IMG/VR virus record: IMGVR_UViG_3300018411_000009 | Location: 1 to 38,521 of that record | Reading direction: 5' to 3' (one strand) | DNA from: a virus | DNA: 38,521 nucleotides | Shown here: in pieces, positions 31,835-38,521 of the stretch | Numbering within the stretch: the stretch's first letter is position 1 | Layout of the letters: each line of letters opens with the position of its first letter | Program-made: the position numbers and the translations under genes | The notes under the pieces: model-generated | Told to the model about the DNA's origin: nothing | The model's input: only the letters and a program-made list of their open reading frames with translations | Database searches by the model: none

Positions 31835-32535
31835 AGTGGTCCATGGTTAATGTCATACCCGCTCTTTCGTATCAAGCCTGAGTCTACCTCTACGGTACCC
31901 ATGCGCGTTTTGCTATTGGTGCGCTTCAGTACCATGATCGCCTGGCGATAACCAGCCGCAACCGCTGCGGAAATTTCAACGCCATACTCTGGCGCAAGCT
32001 CAATAGCAAGGCCAAGGCGAATAGCTTTGTCATAACCTGGCGGGAACTGCACAGACTCGGTAAGCGCCGGTAACTCGGTAATAGGCTTGGTTGTGACCAG
32101 CTTCAGCGTATCACCAGCTGTAGGAATGCAGCTGAACTCAAGGCGGCCAAGTGGGTATTCTGGTTCGTAGTAAACGTAATCGGGCGTATTTACCACAGTA
32201 TCCTTCAGGCTAATATTTGCCCAAAGGTTAAGACTGGCAATACTGACCGGCGTTTCAAGATTGCCGGCATCACGAATACGCACGTTCTCAATGGTAGTGG
32301 GGCGCACTGTGTCAAAGTCACCACCAGGACCAATGGTATAGGTTCGCTTGCTGCTGAGTGTGAATGACTCATGCGTTAATGCAGGAACAAGCAAGCCCTC
32401 ATTACTCCAACTATCCAGCATCTGCTTGGCATATTGGAGTGCATCTTGTGCTTCTGAAGGCTTCGCCTGTTCACCACTGGCAAGCACGCCGATAGTGCGC
32501 AAGGCACCATCAATCAGTTGCTTGGTCGTTGCCAT
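31831..32535 (-). CDS. Head-to-tail adaptor, P22 gp4-like
   Basis: This is a 234-residue protein starting MATTKQLIDGALRTIGVLASGE, followed by EAQDALQYAKQMLDSWSNEGL, TYTIGPGGDFDTVRPT and a conserved GYDKAIRLGLAIELAPEYG helix. This is the pattern of P22 tail accessory factor gp4, which caps the portal after packaging and receives gp10. It is longer than P22 gp4 but matches other family members. The start overlaps the small upstream gene by 26 bp. Confidence 0.85.
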   Translation of the reverse strand: MATTKQLIDGALRTIGVLASGEQAKPSEAQDALQYAKQMLDSWSNEGLLVPALTHESFTLSSKRTYTIGPGGDFDTVRPTTIENVRIRDAGNLETPVSIASLNLWANISLKDTVVNTPDYVYYEPEYPLGRLEFSCIPTAGDTLKLVTTKPITELPALTESVQFPPGYDKAIRLGLAIELAPEYGVEISAAVAAGYRQAIMVLKRTNSKTRMGTVEVDSGLIRKSGYDINHGPL

Positions 32536-32863
32536 TCAGCTTCTCCTGGATCTTGGCAATCAAGGTTTCTTCCTTCCAGGCTTTCATTAACTTCAGGCCA
32601 AGACCTTTACCAAGTTCAACGTGTTCGTCTTTGGTAAGGCTCTCAGGATTTTCCTGGAATGCACTTAACAGGCCCTGCTGTTCAGCTGTGAGCTCTGCAC
32701 CACCTTCATCACTTGATTCTTCAGCCTGCTTGAACTCTGCCGGCGAGTCGCGCCAACCTTGTTGTTCAAGATCGTCAATGTCGGCTTCATCTTCAAAGGT
32801 GAACAGTTTTGCACCCTTCTCAGGATGATAAAGCCACATACGCTTTGGTTTGTTCTCTGGCAT
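32510..32863 (-). CDS. Small acidic protein after the coat gene
   Basis: This 117-residue protein begins MPENKPKRMWLYHPEKGAKL and then FEDEADIDDLEQQGWRDSPAE. A long acidic linker follows, and then a C-terminal helical part with LGKGLGLKLMKAWKEETLIAKIQEKL. The C-terminus is reminiscent of HeH/LEM-type helix-extended-helix modules found in small phage head genes, but this is uncertain. Such proteins often lie between coat and adaptor genes. Function unknown. Confidence 0.6.
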   Translation of the reverse strand: MPENKPKRMWLYHPEKGAKLFTFEDEADIDDLEQQGWRDSPAEFKQAEESSDEGGAELTAEQQGLLSAFQENPESLTKDEHVELGKGLGLKLMKAWKEETLIAKIQEKLNGNDQATD

Positions 32864-32882
32864 TGTGTTTCTCCGTCAATGG

Positions 32883-32906
32883 TAAAAGGGCGGCACTAGG
32901 CCGCCC
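32883..32906 (-). terminator. Terminator-like hairpin after the coat gene
   Basis: Read leftward: GGGCGGC, loop CTAGT, GCCGCCC, then TTTTACC. The stem is strong but the T tract is short. It is 12 bases past the coat stop codon. It may be a partial terminator that keeps coat messages more abundant than the tail genes downstream. Confidence 0.6.
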
Positions 32907-32917
32907 GGTGAACTATC

Positions 32918-34177
32918 TTAGCCTGCTGCTGACCACATGCGGTGAGCAAGTTCAGGATAGATAAGGTGAGTACCCCATACCGCATCAATACGGGTGATCT
33001 CAGTTTGCTGGTTAATGTCGTATGCACCAGTCATACACAGTGACAAACCAGAATCAGGATCGCGCACGCGTGATTTAACGGTAGCTGACTGAGGCAACTC
33101 AAGGTCAACCATTGCCAGGGCACAAGCATCACGGTGGAACAGGAAGTTCTGACGGTAGCTTGTATCTGCGGTACCCAACACAGTGATAGCCGCACCATCT
33201 GCTGGCGCTGCTGACACGTTCTGGAATGCAGAAAGGCTAACAGTGTTACCTTCAGCATCCACAGTGGTCAGTGTGCCATCGTTGATAGCAGGACTTACCG
33301 GGATAGTCGCATTGCCAGTACCGTCACTGTTCACATCAGCTGTTACAACAAAGTGCTGTAGGCGGCCAGTTGACTGGTAGCTTTGCGGGTTGATCTCATA
33401 GACGCCAGCAAAGGTAATAACATCACCCTCTTTAAGCAATCCAGTTACGCCAGTATCCCAACCATCGGTCACAATGCTTGAGCCGGTCTGGTCTGCACCA
33501 TTAGTCAATGGAGTACCACCATGCGCACCAACGGTATGAACAGGAATGTTCGCAGACTCAAACAAGTCAAAGCCTGCCAGTGGGCCCATGTAACCCTTCT
33601 GCAATGCACCTTTCACCATTGCTTCATTGTACTTGTTGCTGATCGCGTCACTGATTTCAGCGCCATCCAGCATGCTCAAGATACAACGGCGCATACCGTC
33701 ATCAGGCACAGCCACGTTACCCATGTAGGCTTTCGCCAGGTGGAATGACTTGGTGCCGATCGCAGTACCTGGCGTGCCTGAACTGAAAAACGCTTTCTTC
33801 ATTTCAAGCAGGATAGAGCGGTCAATCACGTTGGCCAGCTGGATAATACCAGACTTCAGGTAACGCTCTGAGAACTGCTCAATGCTCAGCGTGCGGTCAC
33901 GCATGGTTACTTCCAGACCAAAGTGCTCTTGGCGGTTAATCTGGAATGGGATTGTCTGATCGACCATTGGTTGCTTCTGCAACACGCGGCCAGACGCGGT
34001 TTTAGTACGGAAAGGCTTTTTCAGGCTGATAGTGTCGCCAACCTTAGCGAAACGCTTTTCCAGGTCACGGTAAACAAGCGGTGCTGTTACCAAGTTGTTT
34101 TTAAGAAGGCGCAATGCCTCTTTGATGATAATGTCATCCGTTAAGATGCGATTGCCTTTTTCACCTTGTACGCTCAT
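32918..34177 (-). CDS. Major coat protein, P22 gp5-like
   Basis: This is a 419-residue protein matching the P22 coat family. It starts MSVQGEKGNRILTDDIIIKEALRLLKNN, followed by LEKRFAKVGDTISLKKPFR, a GLEVTMRDRTLSIEQFSERY segment and IQLANVIDRSILLEM. A central insertion (about 225-345), rich in Gly, Thr and Ser with a TGNATIPVSPAINDG stretch, is at the place of the P22 telokin-like I domain. The C-terminus has SRVRDPDSGLSLCM and ITRIDAVWGTHLIYPELAHRM. It builds the icosahedral shell on the scaffold encoded just upstream. Confidence 0.9.
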   Translation of the reverse strand: MSVQGEKGNRILTDDIIIKEALRLLKNNLVTAPLVYRDLEKRFAKVGDTISLKKPFRTKTASGRVLQKQPMVDQTIPFQINRQEHFGLEVTMRDRTLSIEQFSERYLKSGIIQLANVIDRSILLEMKKAFFSSGTPGTAIGTKSFHLAKAYMGNVAVPDDGMRRCILSMLDGAEISDAISNKYNEAMVKGALQKGYMGPLAGFDLFESANIPVHTVGAHGGTPLTNGADQTGSSIVTDGWDTGVTGLLKEGDVITFAGVYEINPQSYQSTGRLQHFVVTADVNSDGTGNATIPVSPAINDGTLTTVDAEGNTVSLSAFQNVSAAPADGAAITVLGTADTSYRQNFLFHRDACALAMVDLELPQSATVKSRVRDPDSGLSLCMTGAYDINQQTEITRIDAVWGTHLIYPELAHRMWSAAG

Positions 34178-34200
34178 GGCTTAATACTCCAAAGTTTCTG

Positions 34201-35187
34201 TTACCAAAAGCCTCGGCCACCACGTTGTTCCTTTTCGTTCTGAGTGCGCTCGTATTCAGCAAAGTCCATATCTTGTGGAGCCTTACTGGTTGAGTCGCTT
34301 CCCTTAACTGGATCAATCGGGTCCGGGGCGCTAGTTGTCTTTTTACCGGGCTGTTGCGGTTTAGCTGCAAGCTTTGCTTCGATTTTGCCAATCTCCTTTG
34401 CCTGAGCAATGGGTGATAGCTTCGCAATGCGTGCGGCCTCTTGCTTGTTCTTACCAAGGTGGTAGGCGATTGCACCAGGATCTTCAGAATCAGCCATAGC
34501 GATAACCATATCGCGGGTGATTTGTAGGTCCTGCTGTCCGATTACTTCATCAAAGTCCTTGTGGCTTTTGCGCGTTTCGCTGAACGCGTCCTGTACATCT
34601 TCAAGGGCTTCAGTGAACTCAGTGTCCTGGTCGTCTTTGTTACTGCCGTTGTCATCATCGGCTGCGGCCTTGTCGTCCTTCTTGCCTTTGGCGCCAATCT
34701 TCTGATCAGCTTTCCAATCGGCCAGGGCATCAAGGTACTCGTCATAGCTATCAAAGTCTGACGGATCAGGTTCACCTTCATCGTCCTGGGTTTCAGGCTT
34801 AGCCTTACTACCCTTCTTGCCTTCAGCTTCTTGCAGTTTACGCTCTGCCTCCTGGGCTCGGCGCTCTGCTTCAGCTGCACGCTTGGTCAAGCGGTCAATG
34901 CGCTTCTGAAAACGGCCACGGCCTCGGCGGTGGTTCGCTTCCTCGCCGGCATCGTCATCGGCGTTTTGTTCATCGGCATCATCCTTGCCACTATCCTTGT
35001 CATCATCCTGGCCTTCCTGCTTGCCTTCGTCCTCATTTTGGGCGGTGGCCGATTCATCACCCTCAGTGTTTTGATCCTGGGCTTGCTCATCTGCCTTTGC
35101 TGGCTCTTGTGCTTGCTCAGTCTCTGCGGCCTCGGTAGTAACAACCTCAAAGTTGTCGGTATCAGTGGCTTTGTTTTCGTCTGCCAT
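34201..35187 (-). CDS. Scaffolding protein
   Basis: This is a 328-residue protein, very acidic in its first part (DDDKDSGKDDADEQNADD-type runs at about 45-85). A basic stretch follows (NHRRGRGRFQKRIDRLTKRA, about 84-103) and then a coiled coil. The last third holds helices such as IARDM/ITRDMVIAMADSEDPGA and IAYHLGKNKQEAARIAKLSP, typical of short-tailed phage scaffolds. It should guide coat assembly and leave the prohead before packaging. The ATG at 35187 follows GGAGAG; the earlier in-frame start at 35223 has no such site. Position between portal and coat equals P22 gene 8. Confidence 0.85.
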   Translation of the reverse strand: MADENKATDTDNFEVVTTEAAETEQAQEPAKADEQAQDQNTEGDESATAQNEDEGKQEGQDDDKDSGKDDADEQNADDDAGEEANHRRGRGRFQKRIDRLTKRAAEAERRAQEAERKLQEAEGKKGSKAKPETQDDEGEPDPSDFDSYDEYLDALADWKADQKIGAKGKKDDKAAADDDNGSNKDDQDTEFTEALEDVQDAFSETRKSHKDFDEVIGQQDLQITRDMVIAMADSEDPGAIAYHLGKNKQEAARIAKLSPIAQAKEIGKIEAKLAAKPQQPGKKTTSAPDPIDPVKGSDSTSKAPQDMDFAEYERTQNEKEQRGGRGFW

Positions 35188-35253
35188 GCGCGCTCTCTCC
35201 TGTCGCGGATTGTTTAACCCCATGAAGCCATGGGTAGCTTATAACTACTTGAC

Positions 35254-35281
35254 ATTATAACGTGAAAATACTAATGAGCAA
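35254..35281 (-). promoter_or_regulatory. Probable promoter before the scaffold gene
   Basis: Read leftward: TTGCTC (35276-35281), 16 bases, perfect TATAAT (35254-35259), in the context CGTTATAATG. It lies about 67 bp before the scaffold ATG, in the 99-bp gap after portal. The same ten-base context precedes the tail fibre gene. Confidence 0.45.
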
Positions 35282-35288
35282 TCACGTT
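35259..35288. other. Inverted repeat over the portal stop codon
   Basis: AACGTGA (35259-35265) and TCACGTT (35282-35288), with 16 bases between. The portal stop codon (35287-35289) lies on one arm, and on the leftward strand the repeat runs directly into ATAATG. It is either an operator around the promoter or a weak hairpin. Confidence 0.5.
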
Positions 35289-37353
35289 AAGCATTCCCTT
35301 GGCTCTGAGCCATTAACTCGGCCATAGCCTCAGCAACCAGGTTACGCACTGTATCTTCCAATGTTCCAGGACCTGCCATCATGGCCGCCTGCTCTATTTC
35401 TGCCAACTTCGCTTGTGCTTCAGCTGTCTTAGCTTGTGCCATTGCCATATCGGCCTGGGCTTTCGCTGTGTCTGCCTTGGCTTTCTCCATATCGGCTTGA
35501 GCCTGTGCCATATTGGCTTGCTGCTCTGGTGACGGTTGAGGCGGTTCAATACCTGCTTCCTCCATTTCATCCTGATCAAGAATGCCAGGCGGCAATGTTT
35601 TCTGTAGTCGGCGTGCAATATCCTGCGCGCCAGGCCAATCCATATTCTTGGCGATAAGATCAAGGACCACGCCACCAGCTGCCGGCACAGCCTGAACAAA
35701 CTGCATTAAACTGTCTGCTGCTTCCATGCGCTGTGTTTGATAGCTTGGGCCAGCCTTCACAGTCACATCAAACTTACCTGCTGCAATATCGTTAACCAGG
35801 ACCGGCTTCTGTGTTTCCTCATCCATGACCATCTGATTTATCTGAACCCAATCACCTTCACCATCCTGGAAGCGCAAGCGCAACACTCGTTCGCTGTCAT
35901 ACACTCGCGGGATAAGCTCAATCAGGATCTGCCCAACACGGCGAATAGCCCGGCTCAGGTTGTCGATATAGGCAAAGGTACCGCGATCACCCTGGCGCTG
36001 GCGCGCAAGAATAGCCTTGCCGCTTTGCTCATTCCCTTGTGCGCCAACGCTGGCATCATACAAGCCAATAGTTGCTTTCATTTCATCGGTAGCGCTCAAT
36101 GCAAGCTGAAGCTCTGCCGCTGGCATACTGGCCGGCATATCACGCTGAGGACGGTCAACACCTGGTAAAGCGTTATAGCGTAGAACGCTCATGTTCTTGC
36201 GGTTTGCCTGGTTCCATTCTTCCTCATAGCCTTCAATGGATTCTGCTGGCGCTACCCATGGGGCCTTTGGTGCCAATGCAACACGCTCTGTTGCTGCTGT
36301 CATCCAGTAGTTGTGCATACGCTGGGCATCCTTACCAAAGCGAATCAGACCACGGTAATAGGTCTTGTCACCGATAACCATTTCCTTACCAAGCACAGGT
36401 GCCACAGGAATGGTTGAGCCAGGCCAATCAACCGGGCCTTCTAGCACATCGTATGCAGTAACCTTCATCCATTTAACTTTGTAGGTTTTGACGCGTCTTT
36501 CACGCGTGACTGTCGTGCCAAGCTCGCGCAACTCGTCAAGCACATCCTTTACTTCATCTTCCCACACGGTACGGCCATCACTGAGCAATAACAGCTTGCG
36601 AGTTACCGGTTCACGGTAGAAGTATTCAGATACACGCACACCTTCTTCATTGGTCCACCAGCTGTACTCACCACGCTCAGCATCACTCAGATCACCAACG
36701 GCTTTTCCTGGGTACCGCTTTTTAAACTCTGCCTTGCTCATGCGCTCGCTGATAAAACACCAGTTTGCATCACTGTAGTCTGGCTCTGTTGCGTCCGGGT
36801 CCATCAACACAGCAAAGCGGTTGTGAATACTCTTGATGCACAGGTCAAGGTCAAAGGCATCATCAGCGCTGTACTTGGTGAGAACGCGCAACCAACCAAA
36901 GCCACCTTCAACGGCGTGCTGGAATGCGTTGTCATAGTGCGCTTCTGCGTTGCTGGTGTACTCGATGTTGCGGATCAGGCTCTCATACACTTCTGCCAGG
37001 CTGTAATCAGAAGTGCCGGCCACGTTTGGCACCTTGCTGGTATCCTTGGTGGCATTGGCTTCGACTGGATGCACCTGGATTGCAGGGCGATTCTGGCGCT
37101 GATCACCCAATACCTGGTCAACGTATTGAGGCAACTTGTTCAGCGTCAAGCATGGGCGGCCCTCGTCCTCACGTTCCTTGCGCACAGACTCAGGCCATTG
37201 TTGACCGGCCAGGAATGAAATATCTTCCTGGGCTGCATCAAAGTTATGCTTCCAACAAGTAACAGCGTGCGCTGCTCGCTCTCGTATTTCCTGAAGTATT
37301 GCCTCTTGGCTGTCATCATCCCTGGTCTTAATTGGTTCATTACCTGGTAGCAT
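35287..37353 (-). CDS. Portal protein, P22 gp1-like
   Basis: This is a 688-residue ring protein at the DNA entry vertex. The N-terminal region (about 15-90) has HNFDAAQEDISFLAGQQWPE and PCLTLNKLPQYVDQVLGDQRQN, characteristic of the P22 portal family. A middle crown/wing part has GEYSWWTNEEGVRVSEYFYRE, and then GLIRFGKDAQRMHNYW at about 345. The C-terminus (about 590-660) is a long Ala/Gln/Lys coiled coil with repeated MAQAQADMEKAKAD-like units, matching the helical barrel of P22 gp1. The gene carries an ACGCGT pair at 36491-36507. Confidence 0.9.
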   Translation of the reverse strand: MLPGNEPIKTRDDDSQEAILQEIRERAAHAVTCWKHNFDAAQEDISFLAGQQWPESVRKEREDEGRPCLTLNKLPQYVDQVLGDQRQNRPAIQVHPVEANATKDTSKVPNVAGTSDYSLAEVYESLIRNIEYTSNAEAHYDNAFQHAVEGGFGWLRVLTKYSADDAFDLDLCIKSIHNRFAVLMDPDATEPDYSDANWCFISERMSKAEFKKRYPGKAVGDLSDAERGEYSWWTNEEGVRVSEYFYREPVTRKLLLLSDGRTVWEDEVKDVLDELRELGTTVTRERRVKTYKVKWMKVTAYDVLEGPVDWPGSTIPVAPVLGKEMVIGDKTYYRGLIRFGKDAQRMHNYWMTAATERVALAPKAPWVAPAESIEGYEEEWNQANRKNMSVLRYNALPGVDRPQRDMPASMPAAELQLALSATDEMKATIGLYDASVGAQGNEQSGKAILARQRQGDRGTFAYIDNLSRAIRRVGQILIELIPRVYDSERVLRLRFQDGEGDWVQINQMVMDEETQKPVLVNDIAAGKFDVTVKAGPSYQTQRMEAADSLMQFVQAVPAAGGVVLDLIAKNMDWPGAQDIARRLQKTLPPGILDQDEMEEAGIEPPQPSPEQQANMAQAQADMEKAKADTAKAQADMAMAQAKTAEAQAKLAEIEQAAMMAGPGTLEDTVRNLVAEAMAELMAQSQGNA
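36491..36507. repeat. ACGCGT pair at 11-bp spacing, inside the portal gene
   Basis: ACGCGT at 36491-36496 and 36502-36507 with CTTTC between. A weak third unit TCGTGC falls on the same register at 36513. Confidence 0.75.
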
Positions 37354-37365
37354 GGTTATCTCCTG

Positions 37366-38521
37366 TTACGCGCCCATCCAGCCACCGGTACCCATAGGCA
37401 TTGGCTTGGCTGGCTTCTTCGGTTCTTTGTCTTTCCAATGCAAGCCCATCTGCTGGATTGCATCAGTGTAGTTAGTTGCCCACTTAGGCCCGGTCTGGTC
37501 CTTGAAGGTTTCATTGTCGTGATCCCACTCACGGCGCAATGCCTTGAGGCCATCCCATCCCTTTTCACACCTGGCGTTATCAATCCAGATACGCGGGAAT
37601 AGCATCTTCAATGCGTTGATACTGTCTCGCTTACTCTTGCATCGTTCAACCAGGGTGAACTTGATACCCATGGTCTTGGCTACCTCAATGCGGCTGCGCT
37701 TGGTCATCAGATCACGCACTGCCAGATCGTGAGGCCCTAAGTGCTCAGCGTATCGAATACCGTACTTGTCGGCAAAGTCATGCAGCCAGTTGATATAGTG
37801 CTCCATGCCTTCGTTGTTGTTGCCATAGCAGGCAATCATGCGTAGCTCTTTTCTGTGCGGCTGCATAAGCCACACAACCATATCGTCATTGATACCAAGA
37901 TCCCAAAACGTGTAAACCGGCAATGACTTCTCAACCGGTATGGCACAGTAGCGACCTTCTTCAATGAGTAGTTCAACCTCTTTCTTGTACACAACGCCTT
38001 CAGCCAGGGCTTCATCAGGGTTTTGCTGGTACTGCGAGCTAAACATATACGCGTCTGCTTTCTCCATGGCGAGTAACACCTCTGTTGGTTCTTTGTCTGG
38101 CCAGTAGCTGGTGCGCTTACCGGTGAACTTGGTGTCATTGATACACGCCTCGCGCATATCTGCCGGCAACGAATCCAGGTATTCCCTGTCAATGAGCGCC
38201 GGGACCTTATACACAAGGTAGTCATCCGGGGCCTTGTCACTTAATAGGAAGTCGGTGCTATCACCTTTACCAATGCGCTGCTGAACCATAATGATAGACA
38301 CACCATCATGTGCCAAACGTGAGCGCACGACTCGGTTCAGCTGCTTGTTGCCCTTATCCATCACCTTTGCACTGTTCTGGTCTTTAGGTGGCATGGGATC
38401 ATCAAGGATAAGCGCACCGGTAAAGCCTTCTTGCATGAAGCCTGCCCGGCGTCCTGTTACCTGGCCGTTGATACTGGTACCAAACATTCGGTGCATATTG
38501 TCGTTCTGGTCATGGTACTTC
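37366..38521 (-). CDS. terL: Large terminase subunit, C-terminal part (gene starts at 579)
   Basis: This part completes the terminase begun at 579; bases 38410-38521 repeat 1-112, so unique coding runs from 38409 to 37366. It opens with the Walker B strand ALILDDP, then LNRVVRSRLAHDGVSIIMVQQRIGKGD, the coupling motif of the ATPase. The nuclease domain begins near YTFWDLGINDDMVVWLM, where Asp is the first metal ligand of an RNase H-like fold. HLGPHDLAVRD and KTMGIKFTLVERCKSKRDSINALKMLF follow. The C-terminus is Pro/Gly-rich. The portal gene starts 12 bp after the stop. Confidence 0.92.
   Translation of the reverse strand, partial: KYHDQNDNMHRMFGTSINGQVTGRRAGFMQEGFTGALILDDPMPPKDQNSAKVMDKGNKQLNRVVRSRLAHDGVSIIMVQQRIGKGDSTDFLLSDKAPDDYLVYKVPALIDREYLDSLPADMREACINDTKFTGKRTSYWPDKEPTEVLLAMEKADAYMFSSQYQQNPDEALAEGVVYKKEVELLIEEGRYCAIPVEKSLPVYTFWDLGINDDMVVWLMQPHRKELRMIACYGNNNEGMEHYINWLHDFADKYGIRYAEHLGPHDLAVRDLMTKRSRIEVAKTMGIKFTLVERCKSKRDSINALKMLFPRIWIDNARCEKGWDGLKALRREWDHDNETFKDQTGPKWATNYTDAIQQMGLHWKDKEPKKPAKPMPMGTGGWMGA
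38410..38521. repeat. Terminal direct repeat, copy 2 (circular overlap)
   Basis: Identical to bases 1-112. It shows that the sequence closes on itself. The unique genome ends at 38409. Confidence 0.95.

Noticed and set aside
34831-35217. Rightward frame coding for a very hydrophobic, membrane-like protein
   Set aside because: It is the antisense of the Asp/Glu-rich scaffold region; acidic codons read backward give Leu, Ile and Val. No ribosome site or promoter was seen.

Overview
The window holds one complete circular genome of a tailed phage with a short tail and a P22-like head and DNA-packaging module. The last 112 bases repeat the first 112 exactly, so the unique length is 38,409 bp. The cut falls inside the large terminase gene, which reads across the join. 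The host is probably a gammaproteobacterium: the phage carries a CsrA of the Escherichia coli type and an SSB with a gammaproteobacterial-style acidic tail. No integrase, CI-type repressor, tRNA, CRISPR array or insertion sequence was found, so a strictly lytic life cycle is the simplest reading.

Layout. Only one block is read rightward: 9344-12952, an early operon with a Cro-sized HTH protein, an O-like replication protein, a DUF3268 zinc protein, a DUF6475-like protein, a Dam-like adenine methyltransferase, a DUF1367 protein and a YbcO-like nuclease. It ends at a strong hairpin terminator. Everything else runs leftward around the circle from the divergent promoter region at 9207-9343. First comes the left early/middle operon (9206 to 2959): small membrane protein, Rad52-like annealing protein, coiled-coil protein, DEDDh exonuclease, CsrA, gp49/gp66-family protein, DUF2303 protein, RyR-domain protein and SSB. 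A 182-bp gap carrying a probable promoter and a striking 11-bp repeat array follows. After it come lysis genes (M15 endolysin, two different holins with a PD-(D/E)XK nuclease between them), then terS and terL.

Across the join the order is almost that of P22: portal, scaffold, coat, gp4-like adaptor, gp10-like tail factor, a collar-domain protein where P22 has its needle, a gp7-like ejection protein, a second ejection-type protein, and a tail fibre. In the place of P22 gp16 sits a single 3,654-residue gene, about 28% of the genome. It fuses an adenine methyltransferase, an SNF2-type helicase, an HExxH peptidase motif and long helical regions. It looks like a polyvalent, DarB-like protein delivered with the DNA.

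The main unexplained signals are these. (1) ACGCGT occurs about 25 times; at six places two copies sit exactly 11 bp apart, and several of these extend into arrays of three or four units on the same 11-bp register. (2) The replication gene carries a probable origin: ACGCGT pair, 45-base polypurine run, AT-rich patch, degenerate pair. (3) Two structural-gene boundaries share the same build: a stop codon inside a hairpin, followed directly by TTATAATG or ATAATG as part of a common CGTTATAATG. (4) A phage CsrA occurs together with CsrA-like ACAAGGA motifs over two Shine-Dalgarno sites of the rightward operon.
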